64,000 nucleotides of DNA from Pontibacter sp. Tf4 (GTDB lineage: Bacteria; Bacteroidota; Bacteroidia; Cytophagales; Hymenobacteraceae). The first letter of the stretch is position 1; each line of letters starts with the position of its first letter. Both the position numbers and the translations under genes were made by a program. The DNA lies in assembly GCF_014212495.1 (NCBI RefSeq), contig NZ_JACKZC010000008.1, positions 186,001-250,000 on the forward strand. The letters run 5' to 3'. Below, piece by piece: positions 7,924-17,410 of the stretch. The notes under the pieces were generated by a model. That model had not been told where the DNA came from and did not search any database. It saw nothing but the letters and a program-made list of their open reading frames with translations.

Positions 7924-8691
7924 TTACTTTTGCGGGATTCCGAAAACGCGTTTGGTGGTGTCGGCAACTATAGGTTTACCGGCGGCAGTCAGTTCTTTTA
8001 TGTGTTTCAGGATCATGTCGCGCATCATCATACCAACTTTCTCCGACTTAATGGCTTTTTTAAACATCACCATGTTATCGCCGCCGCTTGCCAGGTAATC
8101 TGATGTTACAATGGTATAGTTGCGGGATGTATCCAAAGGTTTGCCGCCGATCTTCACATCTATAGCCTGGCCATCCTTTACTGTATAAGTGGCATTAGCA
8201 ATGGGTGAGATACCGGTCTTGGCAGCAAAGTCAAACAGCTCTTTGGTGGTAGGGCCATCCAGTGTCAGCACGATCACTTCGTTCTCGAAAGGCATCAGTT
8301 CGAAGATGTTACCAACGTTTATCGGTCCGGCTGGAAGTGGCACGCGTAAACCACCATTCGTGGTTTGGGCCATATCCACCGGCGTGTCCACCATTTTATT
8401 GGTCTGCTCCAACAGCAGGTCCACCACAAAATTACCGAGCGGCGATTCGTAATCTGCCTTGCGTAGTTCTACAGGAGCTGTACCGATCACTTCGCTCATT
8501 TTGGCGGTAACCTGCTGGCGGTAAGGAGCGATCATGGCTTCCGTTTCGGGGTCTGCTTTCAGAGTGCTGTCTACGGGCACATCGGTCAACTCCAGGCTCG
8601 GCGACTGCGGCTGCCATACTTTCTGCTGGCAACCAACCGCTGATGTGGCAAGCAACAGGGCGGTTATATAACTATAGATCGGGTGTTTCAT
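7924..8691 (-). CDS. 5'-nucleotidase C-terminal domain lipoprotein
   Basis: 255 residues. It has a lipoprotein signal ending in SAVGC, so it should be membrane-anchored. The rest matches the substrate-binding domain of UshA/5'-nucleotidases, with ADYESPLGNFVVDLLLEQT, TNGGLRVPLPAGPINVGNIFELMPFEN and TSDYLASGGDNM. It precedes the Tat-exported catalytic-domain gene on the same transcript. The two products together make up the usual two-domain enzyme, one anchored and one released by a different export route. Confidence 0.9.
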   Translation of the reverse strand: MKHPIYSYITALLLATSAVGCQQKVWQPQSPSLELTDVPVDSTLKADPETEAMIAPYRQQVTAKMSEVIGTAPVELRKADYESPLGNFVVDLLLEQTNKMVDTPVDMAQTTNGGLRVPLPAGPINVGNIFELMPFENEVIVLTLDGPTTKELFDFAAKTGISPIANATYTVKDGQAIDVKIGGKPLDTSRNYTIVTSDYLASGGDNMVMFKKAIKSEKVGMMMRDMILKHIKELTAAGKPIVADTTKRVFGIPQK

Positions 8692-8706
8692 AAGATCAGG
8701 TGCGAG

Positions 8707-8715
8707 TTATCCACA
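8707..8715 (+). promoter_or_regulatory. Perfect DnaA box
   Basis: TTATCCACA lies just upstream of the split nucleotidase genes and 1.8 kb from dnaA. It may belong to the origin region or regulate the nucleotidase operon; the site is seen directly but its function is not. Confidence 0.5.
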
Positions 8716-8852
8716 AAAGTACGGATATACCTGCTGTGGCACAACATCAATTCGCCTGTCAAGGGTTTCGTTACTTAAGGTAAGGTTTATATTTGATAGA
8801 TGCTATATTCTGCAGCAGAGTTATTATCTTAGTATCAAATTTATCAACCGCT

Positions 8853-10631
8853 ATGAAACAACTTATACTTCTTTTTAGCCTGTTACTATGTTTTGCGACT
8901 GCTTCGGCTACGCATATTAAGGGTGGATTTATCACTTTTACTCACGATCAGCGCGCAAATCCGAATCCACGTAAGTTTACTTTTACTTTAACTGTACTAA
9001 TGGATCAAACTTCTCTGGCAGATCATGAACAGGTTGAAGTTAACATGGGAGACGGAAAGGTTATTGTAGTAGAGCGTGAAACTGGGTCCAGCCGTGGTCC
9101 GGAAATCGGCTACTATAACACGAGCGTGAATTTTTATAAATGGGATTACACCTATGCTAATGATGGCAATTATACAGTTTACTGGAATGGTGTAAACCGG
9201 AATGCTGGTATCTTAAACATAACTCCCCCATCTGATTCGTACTCTTTTCTGGTAAGCACTACGTTAACTATAAACTCATTAACGCGACTGAACAATAGTC
9301 CGGTGTTTATGGCTCCAATTGGAATATTTGCAACTGTAGGGCAGCCTTTAAACTATAATCTGTTAGCTTATGACCGGGACGGAGACAGCCTGTCATATAA
9401 GTTAAGGACTCCCCTATGGAAAGATATAAATGGCAAAACATTACCACTGCCAGGCTATCAGCTACCAGATAAAATAGCGCGTTGCATGAACGCTGAGCAA
9501 ATGGGCCAGTCTGAGTTTAAGCTATCTGAAACTGATGGGCAGCTGGTCTGGAATACCCCTTGTTATACGGGTGAATACGTTTTTGCAGTAGCAGTAGAAG
9601 AATGGCGTAATGGCCGTAAGATTGGGGAAGTAGTTTATGATATGCAGCTGTTGGCAAAAGGCAGTTTTAATGGTACTTACCCTGAAAAGCTATTCCTGAT
9701 AAAACAGCCGGCACAGGAATTTACGCAGGAAGGATACCTTGTGGCTAAGATAAACCAGGAAGTGGAACTACGGATCGCCTATAATAACCTGAAACCCACC
9801 TACGCTCCTATTAAAGATGCGACAACGGCAAAGCTGTATGCCAGCGAATTGTCGGAGTTACTGAATGTTCCGGTCACATTCGAGATTGGTCAATATGGAA
9901 CAGGCATATTCAGGTTTACACCAACTGAAGACCTAATCAGAAACCGTCCTTATTTTGTAAGCTTTTACGGAACCACTTATTATACCTGGGCAGTAACTTC
10001 AGTAGGTATCAGAGTGCGCTCCGATCAGCCAATATTTACACTTTTAAGCACCAGCAACCTCAGCCGGTCTCCGGAAGGAGAGTTCATGACAAAGCCGCAA
10101 AAACAGGTAAGCCTGGAAGTATTTGCCGAAACTATAAAGGGCTATGCGCCAACTATAACCACAGAAAGTGATTTAGCTAACGGAGCATCTGACTTCGCCT
10201 TCACCTCCCGCGACTCTACAGAAGGTAAAATTGGAAAGCTTGTTTTTACGCCATCGCTATCTCAGGCAACCGGCACTCCTCAAACTATAACTTTCAGGGC
10301 AACCCATACTGCTACTGCCAAGGAGCCTATAGTTCTGGAGAAACAGGTACAGGTTATAGTTGTGCAGCAGTTGCCAACCGCCACCGCCGAAGAATTAGCC
10401 GCCGCCACTTACCTGATCTACCCGAACCCGGCGCAAAATAAATTTACCGTTCAGGCGGAGACACCGGCTTTGCTCAGCATCTATAGTTTACAGGGCCAGC
10501 TGGTACTGGAACAAAGACTACAACCGGGCCTAACTGAAGTAGAAAGACCTAACGCCACTGCCGGGCTATACTTTTACACCTTAACGACTAAAGACGGGCA
10601 AAAGAAAACCGGTAAGCTGGTGCTGCAATAG
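8853..10631 (+). CDS. Secreted protein with type IX secretion sorting domain
   Basis: 592 residues from the ATG at 8853, which starts directly at a signal peptide ending near ATASA; an upstream frame start at 8793 would put 20 extra residues before it. The mature part opens THIKGGFITFTHD, like the SHIMGGEITY start of many Bacteroidota surface proteins. Cadherin- or Ig-like segments follow (LLAYDRDGDSLSYKL near residue 190). The last 75 residues, beginning TYLIYPNPAQNKFTVQ and ending KKTGKLVLQ, are a type A C-terminal sorting domain. The protein should be exported across the outer membrane by the Por system and attached or released. Its binding target is unknown. Confidence 0.88.
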   Translation: MKQLILLFSLLLCFATASATHIKGGFITFTHDQRANPNPRKFTFTLTVLMDQTSLADHEQVEVNMGDGKVIVVERETGSSRGPEIGYYNTSVNFYKWDYTYANDGNYTVYWNGVNRNAGILNITPPSDSYSFLVSTTLTINSLTRLNNSPVFMAPIGIFATVGQPLNYNLLAYDRDGDSLSYKLRTPLWKDINGKTLPLPGYQLPDKIARCMNAEQMGQSEFKLSETDGQLVWNTPCYTGEYVFAVAVEEWRNGRKIGEVVYDMQLLAKGSFNGTYPEKLFLIKQPAQEFTQEGYLVAKINQEVELRIAYNNLKPTYAPIKDATTAKLYASELSELLNVPVTFEIGQYGTGIFRFTPTEDLIRNRPYFVSFYGTTYYTWAVTSVGIRVRSDQPIFTLLSTSNLSRSPEGEFMTKPQKQVSLEVFAETIKGYAPTITTESDLANGASDFAFTSRDSTEGKIGKLVFTPSLSQATGTPQTITFRATHTATAKEPIVLEKQVQVIVVQQLPTATAEELAAATYLIYPNPAQNKFTVQAETPALLSIYSLQGQLVLEQRLQPGLTEVERPNATAGLYFYTLTTKDGQKKTGKLVLQ

Positions 10632-10649
10632 CACTGGCTTACCGGTTTT
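10605..10649. terminator. Terminator overlapping a stop codon
   Basis: A 13-base stem AAAACCGGTAAGC pairs with 10637-10649, with a partly paired interior. The left arm lies inside the last codons of the T9SS cargo gene and the stop codon falls in the loop. It ends in T on both strands, so it can also serve the convergent M20 gene. Confidence 0.8.
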
Positions 10650-10668
10650 GTCCAACTATAAACTATAG

Positions 10669-11982
10669 CTACAACTTCCCTTTCCCCGTCATATAGTTCA
10701 ACGTTAAACCGAGCAGGGTTTTAACGCCTAGTTGCATGCCGCTTTCGTCGATGTAAAAATCCGGGGTGTGGTGGGCTGGTGCGGTGTTGGGGTCCTGGCC
10801 TTTTTTCATGCCGCCTACAAACACGAACAGGCCCGGTATCTTTTGCTGGTAATAGGCAAAATCTTCGGCACCGGTCATGGCGTTCATCAGCAGCACGTTG
10901 TCTTTACCAGCTATAGTTTGCAGGGTGGGCAGCATGCGCTGGGTCAGTGCTTCGTGGTTATAAGTTATGGGGGCCATTTCTTCTATAGTTACTTCGGCAG
11001 TGGCTCCGGCGCTTTCGGCAATTTTGGTGGCGGTTAGCTTTATGCGCTCGTGTATCTGTTTCTGCATGTTGGGGTCCAGTGCGCGAATCGTACCTTCGAG
11101 CTGCACTTCTTCCGAAATAATGTTGTTGCGCACGCCACCGTGTATGCTGCCAATCGTTATCACAGCGGCATCTTCGGTCAGGTCTACCTGGCGGCTAACT
11201 ATAGTTTGCAAGCCGTTTATGATCTGCGCTGATACAACTATAGGATCTACCCCAGCCCACGGACTGGCGCCATGTACCTGCTTGCCTTTTACTTTTATCC
11301 GCAGTACATCGGCACTGGCCATAATACCGCCGGGGCGGTACTTTAGCTTGCCTACTTCAGTTTGGGAGTTGATGTGTAAGCCAAAGATCACTTCCGGTTT
11401 CGGTCCTTTGCTTAGTACGCCTTCTTCCACCATCAGCGATGCGCCACCTTTCTCACCGGCTGGCGCGCCTTCTTCGGCAGGCTGAAAGATGAATTTCACC
11501 GTTCCCGGCAAATCCTTTTTCATACCGGCCAGCACTTCGGCGGCACCCAGCAGCATAGCCACATGGGTATCGTGACCGCAGGCATGCATTACGCCAACTT
11601 CCTGGCCGTTATAGTTGCCTTTTGCTTTACTAGCATAAGGTAGATCGGCACGCTCTGTAACCGGCAAGCCATCCATGTCGGCACGCAAGGCAACTACAGG
11701 TCCGGGCTTTCCGCCTTTTAAAACTCCTACTACACCCGTATGGGCTATGCCGGTTTCTACTTCAATGCCCAGTCGTTTTAGCTCGGCGGCAATTTTGGCG
11801 GCGGTTTTTACTTCGCGGTTACCCAGTTCGGGGTGCTCATGAAAATCGCGGCGCCATTCAATTACTTTCTTTTCGATTTTGTCGGCCATGCTATTGGCAC
11901 GGGCGAGCAGTTTGGCATCCTGGGCGGTAGCAGGCAAGGCCAGTAGTGCGGCGCCAACTATAGTTAGTAAGGTTTTATGCAT
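10669..11982 (-). CDS. M20-family amidohydrolase, exported
   Basis: 437 residues. A signal peptide ends at about ATAQDA. The rest matches the M20D amidohydrolase/hippuricase group, which splits acyl or aminoacyl amides using two metal ions. Seen motifs are ALRADMDGLPV near residue 98, MHACGHDTHVAMLLG near 134, FQPAEEG near 167 and GLHIN near 201, with the final metal ligand in PAHHTPDFYID. The export signal suggests periplasmic processing of peptides or N-acyl amino acids. The gene is unusually rich in the CTATAG motif. Confidence 0.92.
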   Translation of the reverse strand: MHKTLLTIVGAALLALPATAQDAKLLARANSMADKIEKKVIEWRRDFHEHPELGNREVKTAAKIAAELKRLGIEVETGIAHTGVVGVLKGGKPGPVVALRADMDGLPVTERADLPYASKAKGNYNGQEVGVMHACGHDTHVAMLLGAAEVLAGMKKDLPGTVKFIFQPAEEGAPAGEKGGASLMVEEGVLSKGPKPEVIFGLHINSQTEVGKLKYRPGGIMASADVLRIKVKGKQVHGASPWAGVDPIVVSAQIINGLQTIVSRQVDLTEDAAVITIGSIHGGVRNNIISEEVQLEGTIRALDPNMQKQIHERIKLTATKIAESAGATAEVTIEEMAPITYNHEALTQRMLPTLQTIAGKDNVLLMNAMTGAEDFAYYQQKIPGLFVFVGGMKKGQDPNTAPAHHTPDFYIDESGMQLGVKTLLGLTLNYMTGKGKL

Positions 11983-12109
11983 ACAGGTGAGTTGATGATC
12001 GTGTTTAAAGTAGAAATATAGCGATTTTATAGTTGCGATCTATTGTTCAGGGCTGACCTTCCGAATTTAAAATAAACTATAGTCCGGCTTCTTCCCGTAC
12101 AACAAAACT

Positions 12110-12493
12110 ATGCTGCGCAAATGGAAAGAACTGGTCCGGAAACTGAAAGAAGATATCTACACCCTGTATCTGGCATCAGGCGATCCGCGCATCCCGTTTA
12201 TGGCCAAAGTAGTAGTGGTACTGACCGTAGCCTACGCCTTCAGCCCCATCGACCTGGTGCCGGATTTTATACCCGTGCTTGGTTACCTGGACGATCTGCT
12301 GATCCTGCCGCTGGGTATCTGGCTGAGTATAAAACTTTTACCTGCAGAGGTAGTAGAAGAGTACCGGCAAAAGGCCCGCCAGCAACTGCAACGCCCGCGT
12401 AAAACCAACTATACCATGGCGTTTATGATAGTACTTATCTGGCTCCTGATCGGGTATGGTGCCTACCGCCTTTACGTTCGCAGCTTTGCATAA
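12110..12493 (+). CDS. DUF1232 (YkvA-like) membrane protein
   Basis: 127 residues. The family motif AYAFSPIDLVPDFIPVLGYLDDLLILP spans roughly residues 42-68 across one to two membrane segments, and a further membrane helix lies near 104-120. Function is unknown for the family. The ATG lies in AAAACTATG, the same start context as the OsmC gene. It is 73 bases upstream of mutA on the same strand, but a candidate -7 element lies between them. Confidence 0.85.
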   Translation: MLRKWKELVRKLKEDIYTLYLASGDPRIPFMAKVVVVLTVAYAFSPIDLVPDFIPVLGYLDDLLILPLGIWLSIKLLPAEVVEEYRQKARQQLQRPRKTNYTMAFMIVLIWLLIGYGAYRLYVRSFA

Positions 12494-12532
12494 CCAGCAA
12501 CTATCCCTGTTTAAAACGTAAACTATAAAGTA

Positions 12533-12540
12533 TATCTTTA
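12533..12540 (+). promoter_or_regulatory. Candidate -7 promoter element for mutA
   Basis: TATCTTTA, one mismatch from the Bacteroidetes consensus TAnnTTTG, lies 26 bases before the mutA ATG. No convincing -33 element is seen. Confidence 0.4.
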
Positions 12541-12566
12541 CATCAAATTACAACTATATACACCAG

Positions 12567-14387
12567 ATGACGGACGATAGCAACAACACGCAAAAGCTAT
12601 TCTCGGAGTTTACACCTGCCACTGCCGCCGATTGGGAAGAACGTGCCCGCAAAGACCTGCGCGATACGCCCCTGGAGCAACTCACCTGGCACACCTACGA
12701 AAACATCGATATTAAGCCATACTATACCAAAGAAGATGTACAGCAACTGCCTTTTGCCGGAGAGTTCCCGTTTGTGCGCGGCAGCAAAACAGAAAGCAAC
12801 AACTGGCTGAACATACAGGAGATTAAAGCAACCGGCGATGGCAGAGCAGCTATAGATAAAGCGACTGATGCCCTGGCACGCGGGGCAGATGGCATTCATT
12901 TTATAATTCCGCAGCCGGAGCAATTTGACCTGGTTTACCTGCTGAGCCAGGTAGACCTGAACAAAACACCGGTTGGCTATAGTTTGCCCGAAAAGCTGGA
13001 CCATTTCCCGAGCCGCCTGTACAACAAGCTGGCCGCCAACCAGGTATCGGCGCAAAACCTGCGGGGCTTTTTAAAATACGACCCCATTACAGCCAAAGGC
13101 GAACTGAGCCGCGACGAAAATAAAGCGATTCTGGAAATACTGGACCAAACCAAAGAGAGCCCGGAGTTTCGTGGCATCTCCATCAGCGGTACCAATTTCG
13201 GCAGTATCGGGGCATCGGCCACGCAGGAAATTGCTTATACCTTAAATGCAGCGGTAGCCTATATCACCAGGCTCACCAACGCAGGTCATCCGCTGGAGTC
13301 GGTGCTGCAGAATGTGCAGTTCCACATGGCGGCGGGCACCAACTATTTCTTCGAGATCGCCAAACTGCGTGCCTTGCGTTTGCTGTGGGCAGCTATAGTT
13401 GAAGCATACCAGGCCGACCCGAAACTGGCGACAGCGCTGCGCATCCATAGTTCCACATCCAGCTGGTACCAGACAACCCTGGACCCTTACGTGAACATGC
13501 TTCGCGTAACTACAGAAGCCATGTCGGCGGTTATTGCGGGCGCCAATTCGCTTACCGTTTCGCCATTCGACAGTACCTTTAAGGAGTCGGATGAATTTTC
13601 GGAGCGCATTGCCCGCAACGTATCCATTATCCTGAAAGAAGAAGCTTATTTAGATAAAGCCATTGACCCGGCTGCCGGCTCGTATTACCTCGAGTCTTTA
13701 ACGAACGAACTGGCCACCAAGGCCTGGGATTTGTTTAAAACAGTAGAAGCCAAAGGCGGTTTTGAGGCAGCCTATGAAAGCGGGTTTATCCTTGGCTCGA
13801 TCACCGCAGTAAGCCGACAGAAGTTCCGTGATATTGCTACCGGCCGCATGGTGCTGGTGGGCACCAACAAATACCCGAACCCGAACGAAACGCTAAACTT
13901 CGACCCGGAAGCACTTATCCAGAGCCCTGCCTTTGATACCGCACGCGCCGCCTACCCTACCGAAGTGATGCGCATGGCCACTGAGCTGCACCTGCGCAAG
14001 CGCCAGCGCCGTCCAAAAGCTATAGTTGCCATTATTGGCAACGGCGAGCAGCGCCTGGTAAATGCTACGTTTGCAAAAGAGTTTTTCTCGTGCGCCGGCT
14101 TCGAGACAGACCTGCAAAACTATAGTTCAGTAGAAGAAGCATCTGATAAACTACAGAATACGGCAGCCGAAGTGCTGGTTGTGTCGTCATCGGAAGCCAA
14201 CTATGTGAAAGAGTTCGGTCCACGCATCTGTAACCATCATGCCAAGCCAACCTTAATTCTGGCAGATGATCCGCAGCACATGAAAGAGGAAATGATCGCC
14301 AACGGGTACGACGAATTTATCTTCGAAGACTGCGACATGCGCTCTATCCTGGACCTGGTACACCGCAAACTGCACGGAGATAAGTAA
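12567..14387 (+). CDS. mutA: Methylmalonyl-CoA mutase small subunit
   Basis: Non-catalytic partner of the heterodimeric mutase that interconverts methylmalonyl-CoA and succinyl-CoA. The 606 residues show the mutase TIM-barrel fold with FRGISISGTNFGSIGASATQE near residue 200, FHMAAGTNYFFEIAKLRALRLLW near 255 and DPAAGSYYLE near 370. In the C-terminal region the cobalamin-binding motif DxHxxG is absent (VAIIGNGEQRLVN instead), as expected for the small subunit. It sits 95 bases before mutB with a repeat between. Five CTATAG motifs fall inside the gene. Confidence 0.95.
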   Translation: MTDDSNNTQKLFSEFTPATAADWEERARKDLRDTPLEQLTWHTYENIDIKPYYTKEDVQQLPFAGEFPFVRGSKTESNNWLNIQEIKATGDGRAAIDKATDALARGADGIHFIIPQPEQFDLVYLLSQVDLNKTPVGYSLPEKLDHFPSRLYNKLAANQVSAQNLRGFLKYDPITAKGELSRDENKAILEILDQTKESPEFRGISISGTNFGSIGASATQEIAYTLNAAVAYITRLTNAGHPLESVLQNVQFHMAAGTNYFFEIAKLRALRLLWAAIVEAYQADPKLATALRIHSSTSSWYQTTLDPYVNMLRVTTEAMSAVIAGANSLTVSPFDSTFKESDEFSERIARNVSIILKEEAYLDKAIDPAAGSYYLESLTNELATKAWDLFKTVEAKGGFEAAYESGFILGSITAVSRQKFRDIATGRMVLVGTNKYPNPNETLNFDPEALIQSPAFDTARAAYPTEVMRMATELHLRKRQRRPKAIVAIIGNGEQRLVNATFAKEFFSCAGFETDLQNYSSVEEASDKLQNTAAEVLVVSSSEANYVKEFGPRICNHHAKPTLILADDPQHMKEEMIANGYDEFIFEDCDMRSILDLVHRKLHGDK

Positions 14388-14482
14388 TGGGATTTGAAAA
14401 TTTGATGATGAGAAGATTTGAAGATGAATCATGAGTGCCTATCTAATTCATAATTCGTCATTCATAATTCATAATTAAACAC
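14388..14482. repeat. Repeat-filled gap between mutA and mutB
   Basis: Holds a TTTGAAAATTTGATGATGAG-like run followed by AATTCATAATTCGTCATTC and AATTCATAATT units, relatives of the arm repeats at 2045-2080 and 38720-38770. No gene. It separates two subunits that would normally be tightly coupled. Confidence 0.65.
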
Positions 14483-16618
14483 ATGAAGCCTGATTTCTCG
14501 AAAATAGACATAGCAAAAGTAACATCGGCTGAGAGTGCGCCGCCGGAGGCTGCCGCCTGGAAAACGCCGGAGCGGATAAAAGTAAAGAGCTTTTACACCG
14601 CTGAGGATGCCGCCAGCTTTGAACATACCGGTTTTGCCGCCGGTCTGCCGCCTTATCTGCGCGGGCCTTACAGTACCATGTATGTGCAAAAGCCCTGGAC
14701 CATCCGCCAGTACGCCGGTTTCTCTACTGCCGAAGAAAGTAATGCCTTTTACCGCCGCAACCTGGCGGGCGGGCAAAAAGGCCTTTCGGTAGCCTTTGAC
14801 CTGGCCACGCACCGCGGCTACGACTCCGACCACCCGCGTGTGGTAGGTGATGTGGGCAAAGCCGGTGTGGCGATTGATTCGGTGGAAGATATGAAGATAC
14901 TTTTCGATCAGATCCCACTGAATGAAATGTCAGTTTCGATGACGATGAACGGCGCCGTGTTGCCGATCATGGCGTTTTACATAGTTGCTGCCGAAGAGCA
15001 GGGTGTAAAGCCGGAGCAGCTTTCAGGAACGATACAGAATGATATCCTGAAGGAGTTTATGGTGCGCAACACCTACATCTACCCGCCGGAGCCGAGCATG
15101 AAGATCATTGCCGACATCTTTGCCTACACGTCCAAAAAGATGCCGCGCTTTAACTCTATTTCCATTTCGGGCTACCACATGCAGGAAGCCGGCGCCACCG
15201 CCGATATTGAACTTGCTTATACCCTGGCGGATGGTTTGGAGTATGTGCGCACCGGTTTGCAGGCAGGTATGGACATTGATGATTTTGCACCGCGTTTGTC
15301 GTTTTTCTGGGCCATTGGCATGAACCACTTTATGGAGATTGCCAAAATGCGCGCCGCGCGTATGCTGTGGGCAAAGCTTATCAAACAGTTCAACCCAAAG
15401 AACCCGAAATCACTGGCTTTACGAACGCACTGCCAGACATCCGGCTGGAGCTTAACCGAGCAGGACCCGTTCAATAATGTAACCCGTACCTGCGTGGAAG
15501 CCTTAGCTGCTGCCCTGGGCGGTACACAAAGTTTGCACACTAACGCGCTGGATGAAGCCATTGCCTTGCCAACCGACTTTTCAGCCCGCATTGCCCGTAA
15601 CACACAGATCTACCTGCAGCAGGAAACCAACATTACCAAAGTAGTGGACCCATGGGGCGGCTCGTATTACGTAGAGGCGCTGACGCATGAACTGGCGCAC
15701 AAAGCCTGGGCCTTGATACAGGAAGTGGAAGAGCTGGGCGGCATGGCCAAAGCGATTGAGACTGGTTTGCCTAAAATGCGCATCGAAGAAGCTGCTGCCC
15801 GCAAGCAGGCCCGCATCGACTCCGGTAAAGACATTATAGTTGGCGTGAACCGCTACAAACCACTACACGAACAGGAAATCGACATCCTGGATATCGACAA
15901 CACAGCAGTGCGGGAATCGCAGTTGCGCCGACTGGCTAATGTAAAGGAAAGCCGTGATAATGATGCAGTAGCCAAAACACTCGAAGCTTTAACCGCAGCA
16001 GCACAAACCGGCGAAGGCAACTTACTGGACCTGGCCGTTGCAGCAGCTCGCCACCGCGCCACCTTAGGCGAGATTTCAGATGCCCTGGAGAAAGTATACG
16101 GAAGACATAAAGCAATAATCAGAGCCATATCAGGAGTGTATTCAGCAGAAATAACCGATGACGAGAACTTTGACCGCGCTAAGAAATTAGCCGATCAGTT
16201 TGAAGAACTCGAAGGCCGCCGGCCACGCATTATGGTGGCTAAAATGGGCCAGGACGGCCACGACCGCGGCTCCAAGGTAATTGCCACTTCCTTCGCCGAC
16301 CTTGGCTTTGACGTAGACATAGGCCCATTGTTCCAGACCCCGGCCGAAGTAGCCATGCAGGCCGCTGAAAACGATGTGCACGTAGTGGGAGTTTCTTCTC
16401 TCGCAGCCGGCCACAAAACGCTGGTTCCGCACTTAATTGAGGAGCTCCGCAAATTAGGCCGTGACGACATCATGGTTATAGTTGGAGGTGTAATTCCTGC
16501 CCAGGACTACGACTTCCTGTACCAGGCAGGTGCTGTGGGTGTGTTTGGTCCGGGCACAATCATTTCCGTTGCCGCACAGAATATTCTGGAAAAGCTGATT
16601 AATTCAGTTAAGAGTTAA
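14483..16618 (+). CDS. mutB: Methylmalonyl-CoA mutase large (catalytic) subunit
   Basis: Adenosylcobalamin-dependent enzyme converting (R)-methylmalonyl-CoA to succinyl-CoA in the cytosol. The 711 residues contain the catalytic barrel with [21 protein letters not shown] near residue 57, [20 protein letters not shown] near 153 and [18 protein letters not shown] near 315. The C-terminal cobalamin domain has [11 protein letters not shown] with the lower-ligand histidine near residue 593 and [17 protein letters not shown] near 635. It is paired with mutA just upstream. meaB, its protective GTPase, is 6.5 kb downstream on the same strand. Confidence 0.97.
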   Translation: MKPDFSKIDIAKVTSAESAPPEAAAWKTPERIKVKSFYTAEDAASFEHTGFAAGLPPYLRGPYSTMYVQKPWTIRQYAGFSTAEESNAFYRRNLAGGQKGLSVAFDLATHRGYDSDHPRVVGDVGKAGVAIDSVEDMKILFDQIPLNEMSVSMTMNGAVLPIMAFYIVAAEEQGVKPEQLSGTIQNDILKEFMVRNTYIYPPEPSMKIIADIFAYTSKKMPRFNSISISGYHMQEAGATADIELAYTLADGLEYVRTGLQAGMDIDDFAPRLSFFWAIGMNHFMEIAKMRAARMLWAKLIKQFNPKNPKSLALRTHCQTSGWSLTEQDPFNNVTRTCVEALAAALGGTQSLHTNALDEAIALPTDFSARIARNTQIYLQQETNITKVVDPWGGSYYVEALTHELAHKAWALIQEVEELGGMAKAIETGLPKMRIEEAAARKQARIDSGKDIIVGVNRYKPLHEQEIDILDIDNTAVRESQLRRLANVKESRDNDAVAKTLEALTAAAQTGEGNLLDLAVAAARHRATLGEISDALEKVYGRHKAIIRAISGVYSAEITDDENFDRAKKLADQFEELEGRRPRIMVAKMGQDGHDRGSKVIATSFADLGFDVDIGPLFQTPAEVAMQAAENDVHVVGVSSLAAGHKTLVPHLIEELRKLGRDDIMVIVGGVIPAQDYDFLYQAGAVGVFGPGTIISVAAQNILEKLINSVKS

Positions 16619-16642
16619 AAGTTTAGAGTTAAGAGTCTAAAT

Positions 16643-16674
16643 CCGCAGTTGATTCAGTTCAACTGCGGTTTTTT
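16643..16674 (+). terminator. Rho-independent terminator after mutB
   Basis: Ten-base stem CCGCAGTTGA with a six-base loop, complement at 16659-16668, then six T. It starts 24 bases after the mutB stop. Confidence 0.92.
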
Positions 16675-16685
16675 ACTTCTAAGTT

Positions 16686-16810
16686 TCTGGCGCCGGTATC
16701 TAACCGGTGACGCATAGTGTACGCGAGTCTCCAGACTCGCTTTCATCCTTATATAAGTGAGTCTGGAGACTCACACCCACCTAAGGCACCGGTTGGATAC
16801 CGGCGCCAGA
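16686..16810. repeat. REP/BIME-like element next to the RAYT gene
   Basis: Outer 24-base imperfect inverted arms (16686-16709 and 16787-16810, each containing GGCGCCGGTAT or its complement) enclose two hairpins: GCGAGTCT-CC-AGACTCGC (16723-16740) and GTGAGTCT-GG-AGACTCAC (16757-16774). The two inner stems differ by a base-pair change that keeps pairing. The right arm ends within a few bases of the transposase stop, the usual arrangement of REP-associated transposases and their substrate repeats. Confidence 0.85.
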
Positions 16811-16813
16811 TTC

Positions 16814-17356
16814 TTACTCAATCAAAACAATCTCCAGCCTCCCTTTCTGCCCGGCATAATCTCTCGCGCTACTATAGTACCAATGTTCCGGATCTTCAAC
16901 AAAACCAGCCTTTACCGGATTTTGGTGCAGGTATTCCAACCGCTGCTCCATCAGCTCATTGGTGCTTAACTCCACATAATGCCCACCCAATTGCCAAAAC
17001 TGGTATTCGCCGTGGCTGGCACTTTTTCCGGCAGCACTTTTAAACATCCACAACAGCCAGTTTTTCCGGCTTTCTGCGGGGTTATTCTTAATAGAATCAA
17101 CTATAAACCGGGAAGTATATTTCTTCAGATCACGTATCACGTCTGGCAACTTTGGTGCTGAGCAAATTAAGTGCACATGGTTGGTCATAATGCACCAAGC
17201 ATATACCGTTAGGTTTTTCTTTTTCTGGCAGTATGCTAAACTTTCACAAAGCAGCTCATTGTACGCGCGGCGGGTAAATACATCAGCCCATTCAACTACT
17301 GTCAATGTTACAAAATAAAGATAGTCCGGGCCCGAGAATCTATACTTTTCACTCAT
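16814..17356 (-). CDS. REP-associated tyrosine transposase (RAYT, Y1 family)
   Basis: 180 residues from the ATG at 17356; a TTG at 17365 would add three. It belongs to the IS200-like Y1 transposase superfamily, single-strand nucleases that in this clade process REP hairpins. The HUH metal motif is seen in MTNHVHLI near residue 60, and the family's conserved LEYLHQNPVKAGFV segment near residue 140, in the region that carries the tyrosine in this family. Y-Y near WYYSSARDY is also typical. It appears intact. The REP-like element directly downstream is its probable substrate. Confidence 0.9.
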   Translation of the reverse strand: MSEKYRFSGPDYLYFVTLTVVEWADVFTRRAYNELLCESLAYCQKKKNLTVYAWCIMTNHVHLICSAPKLPDVIRDLKKYTSRFIVDSIKNNPAESRKNWLLWMFKSAAGKSASHGEYQFWQLGGHYVELSTNELMEQRLEYLHQNPVKAGFVEDPEHWYYSSARDYAGQKGRLEIVLIE

Positions 17357-17410
17357 CTTACCCAAGACGAATTATTTACTATCTTGTTTGCCTGACCCAA
17401 ACCCCAAACA

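Noticed and set aside
12494..12566. Cobalamin riboswitch upstream of mutA
   Set aside because: The gap of 73 bases is too short and shows no B12-box.
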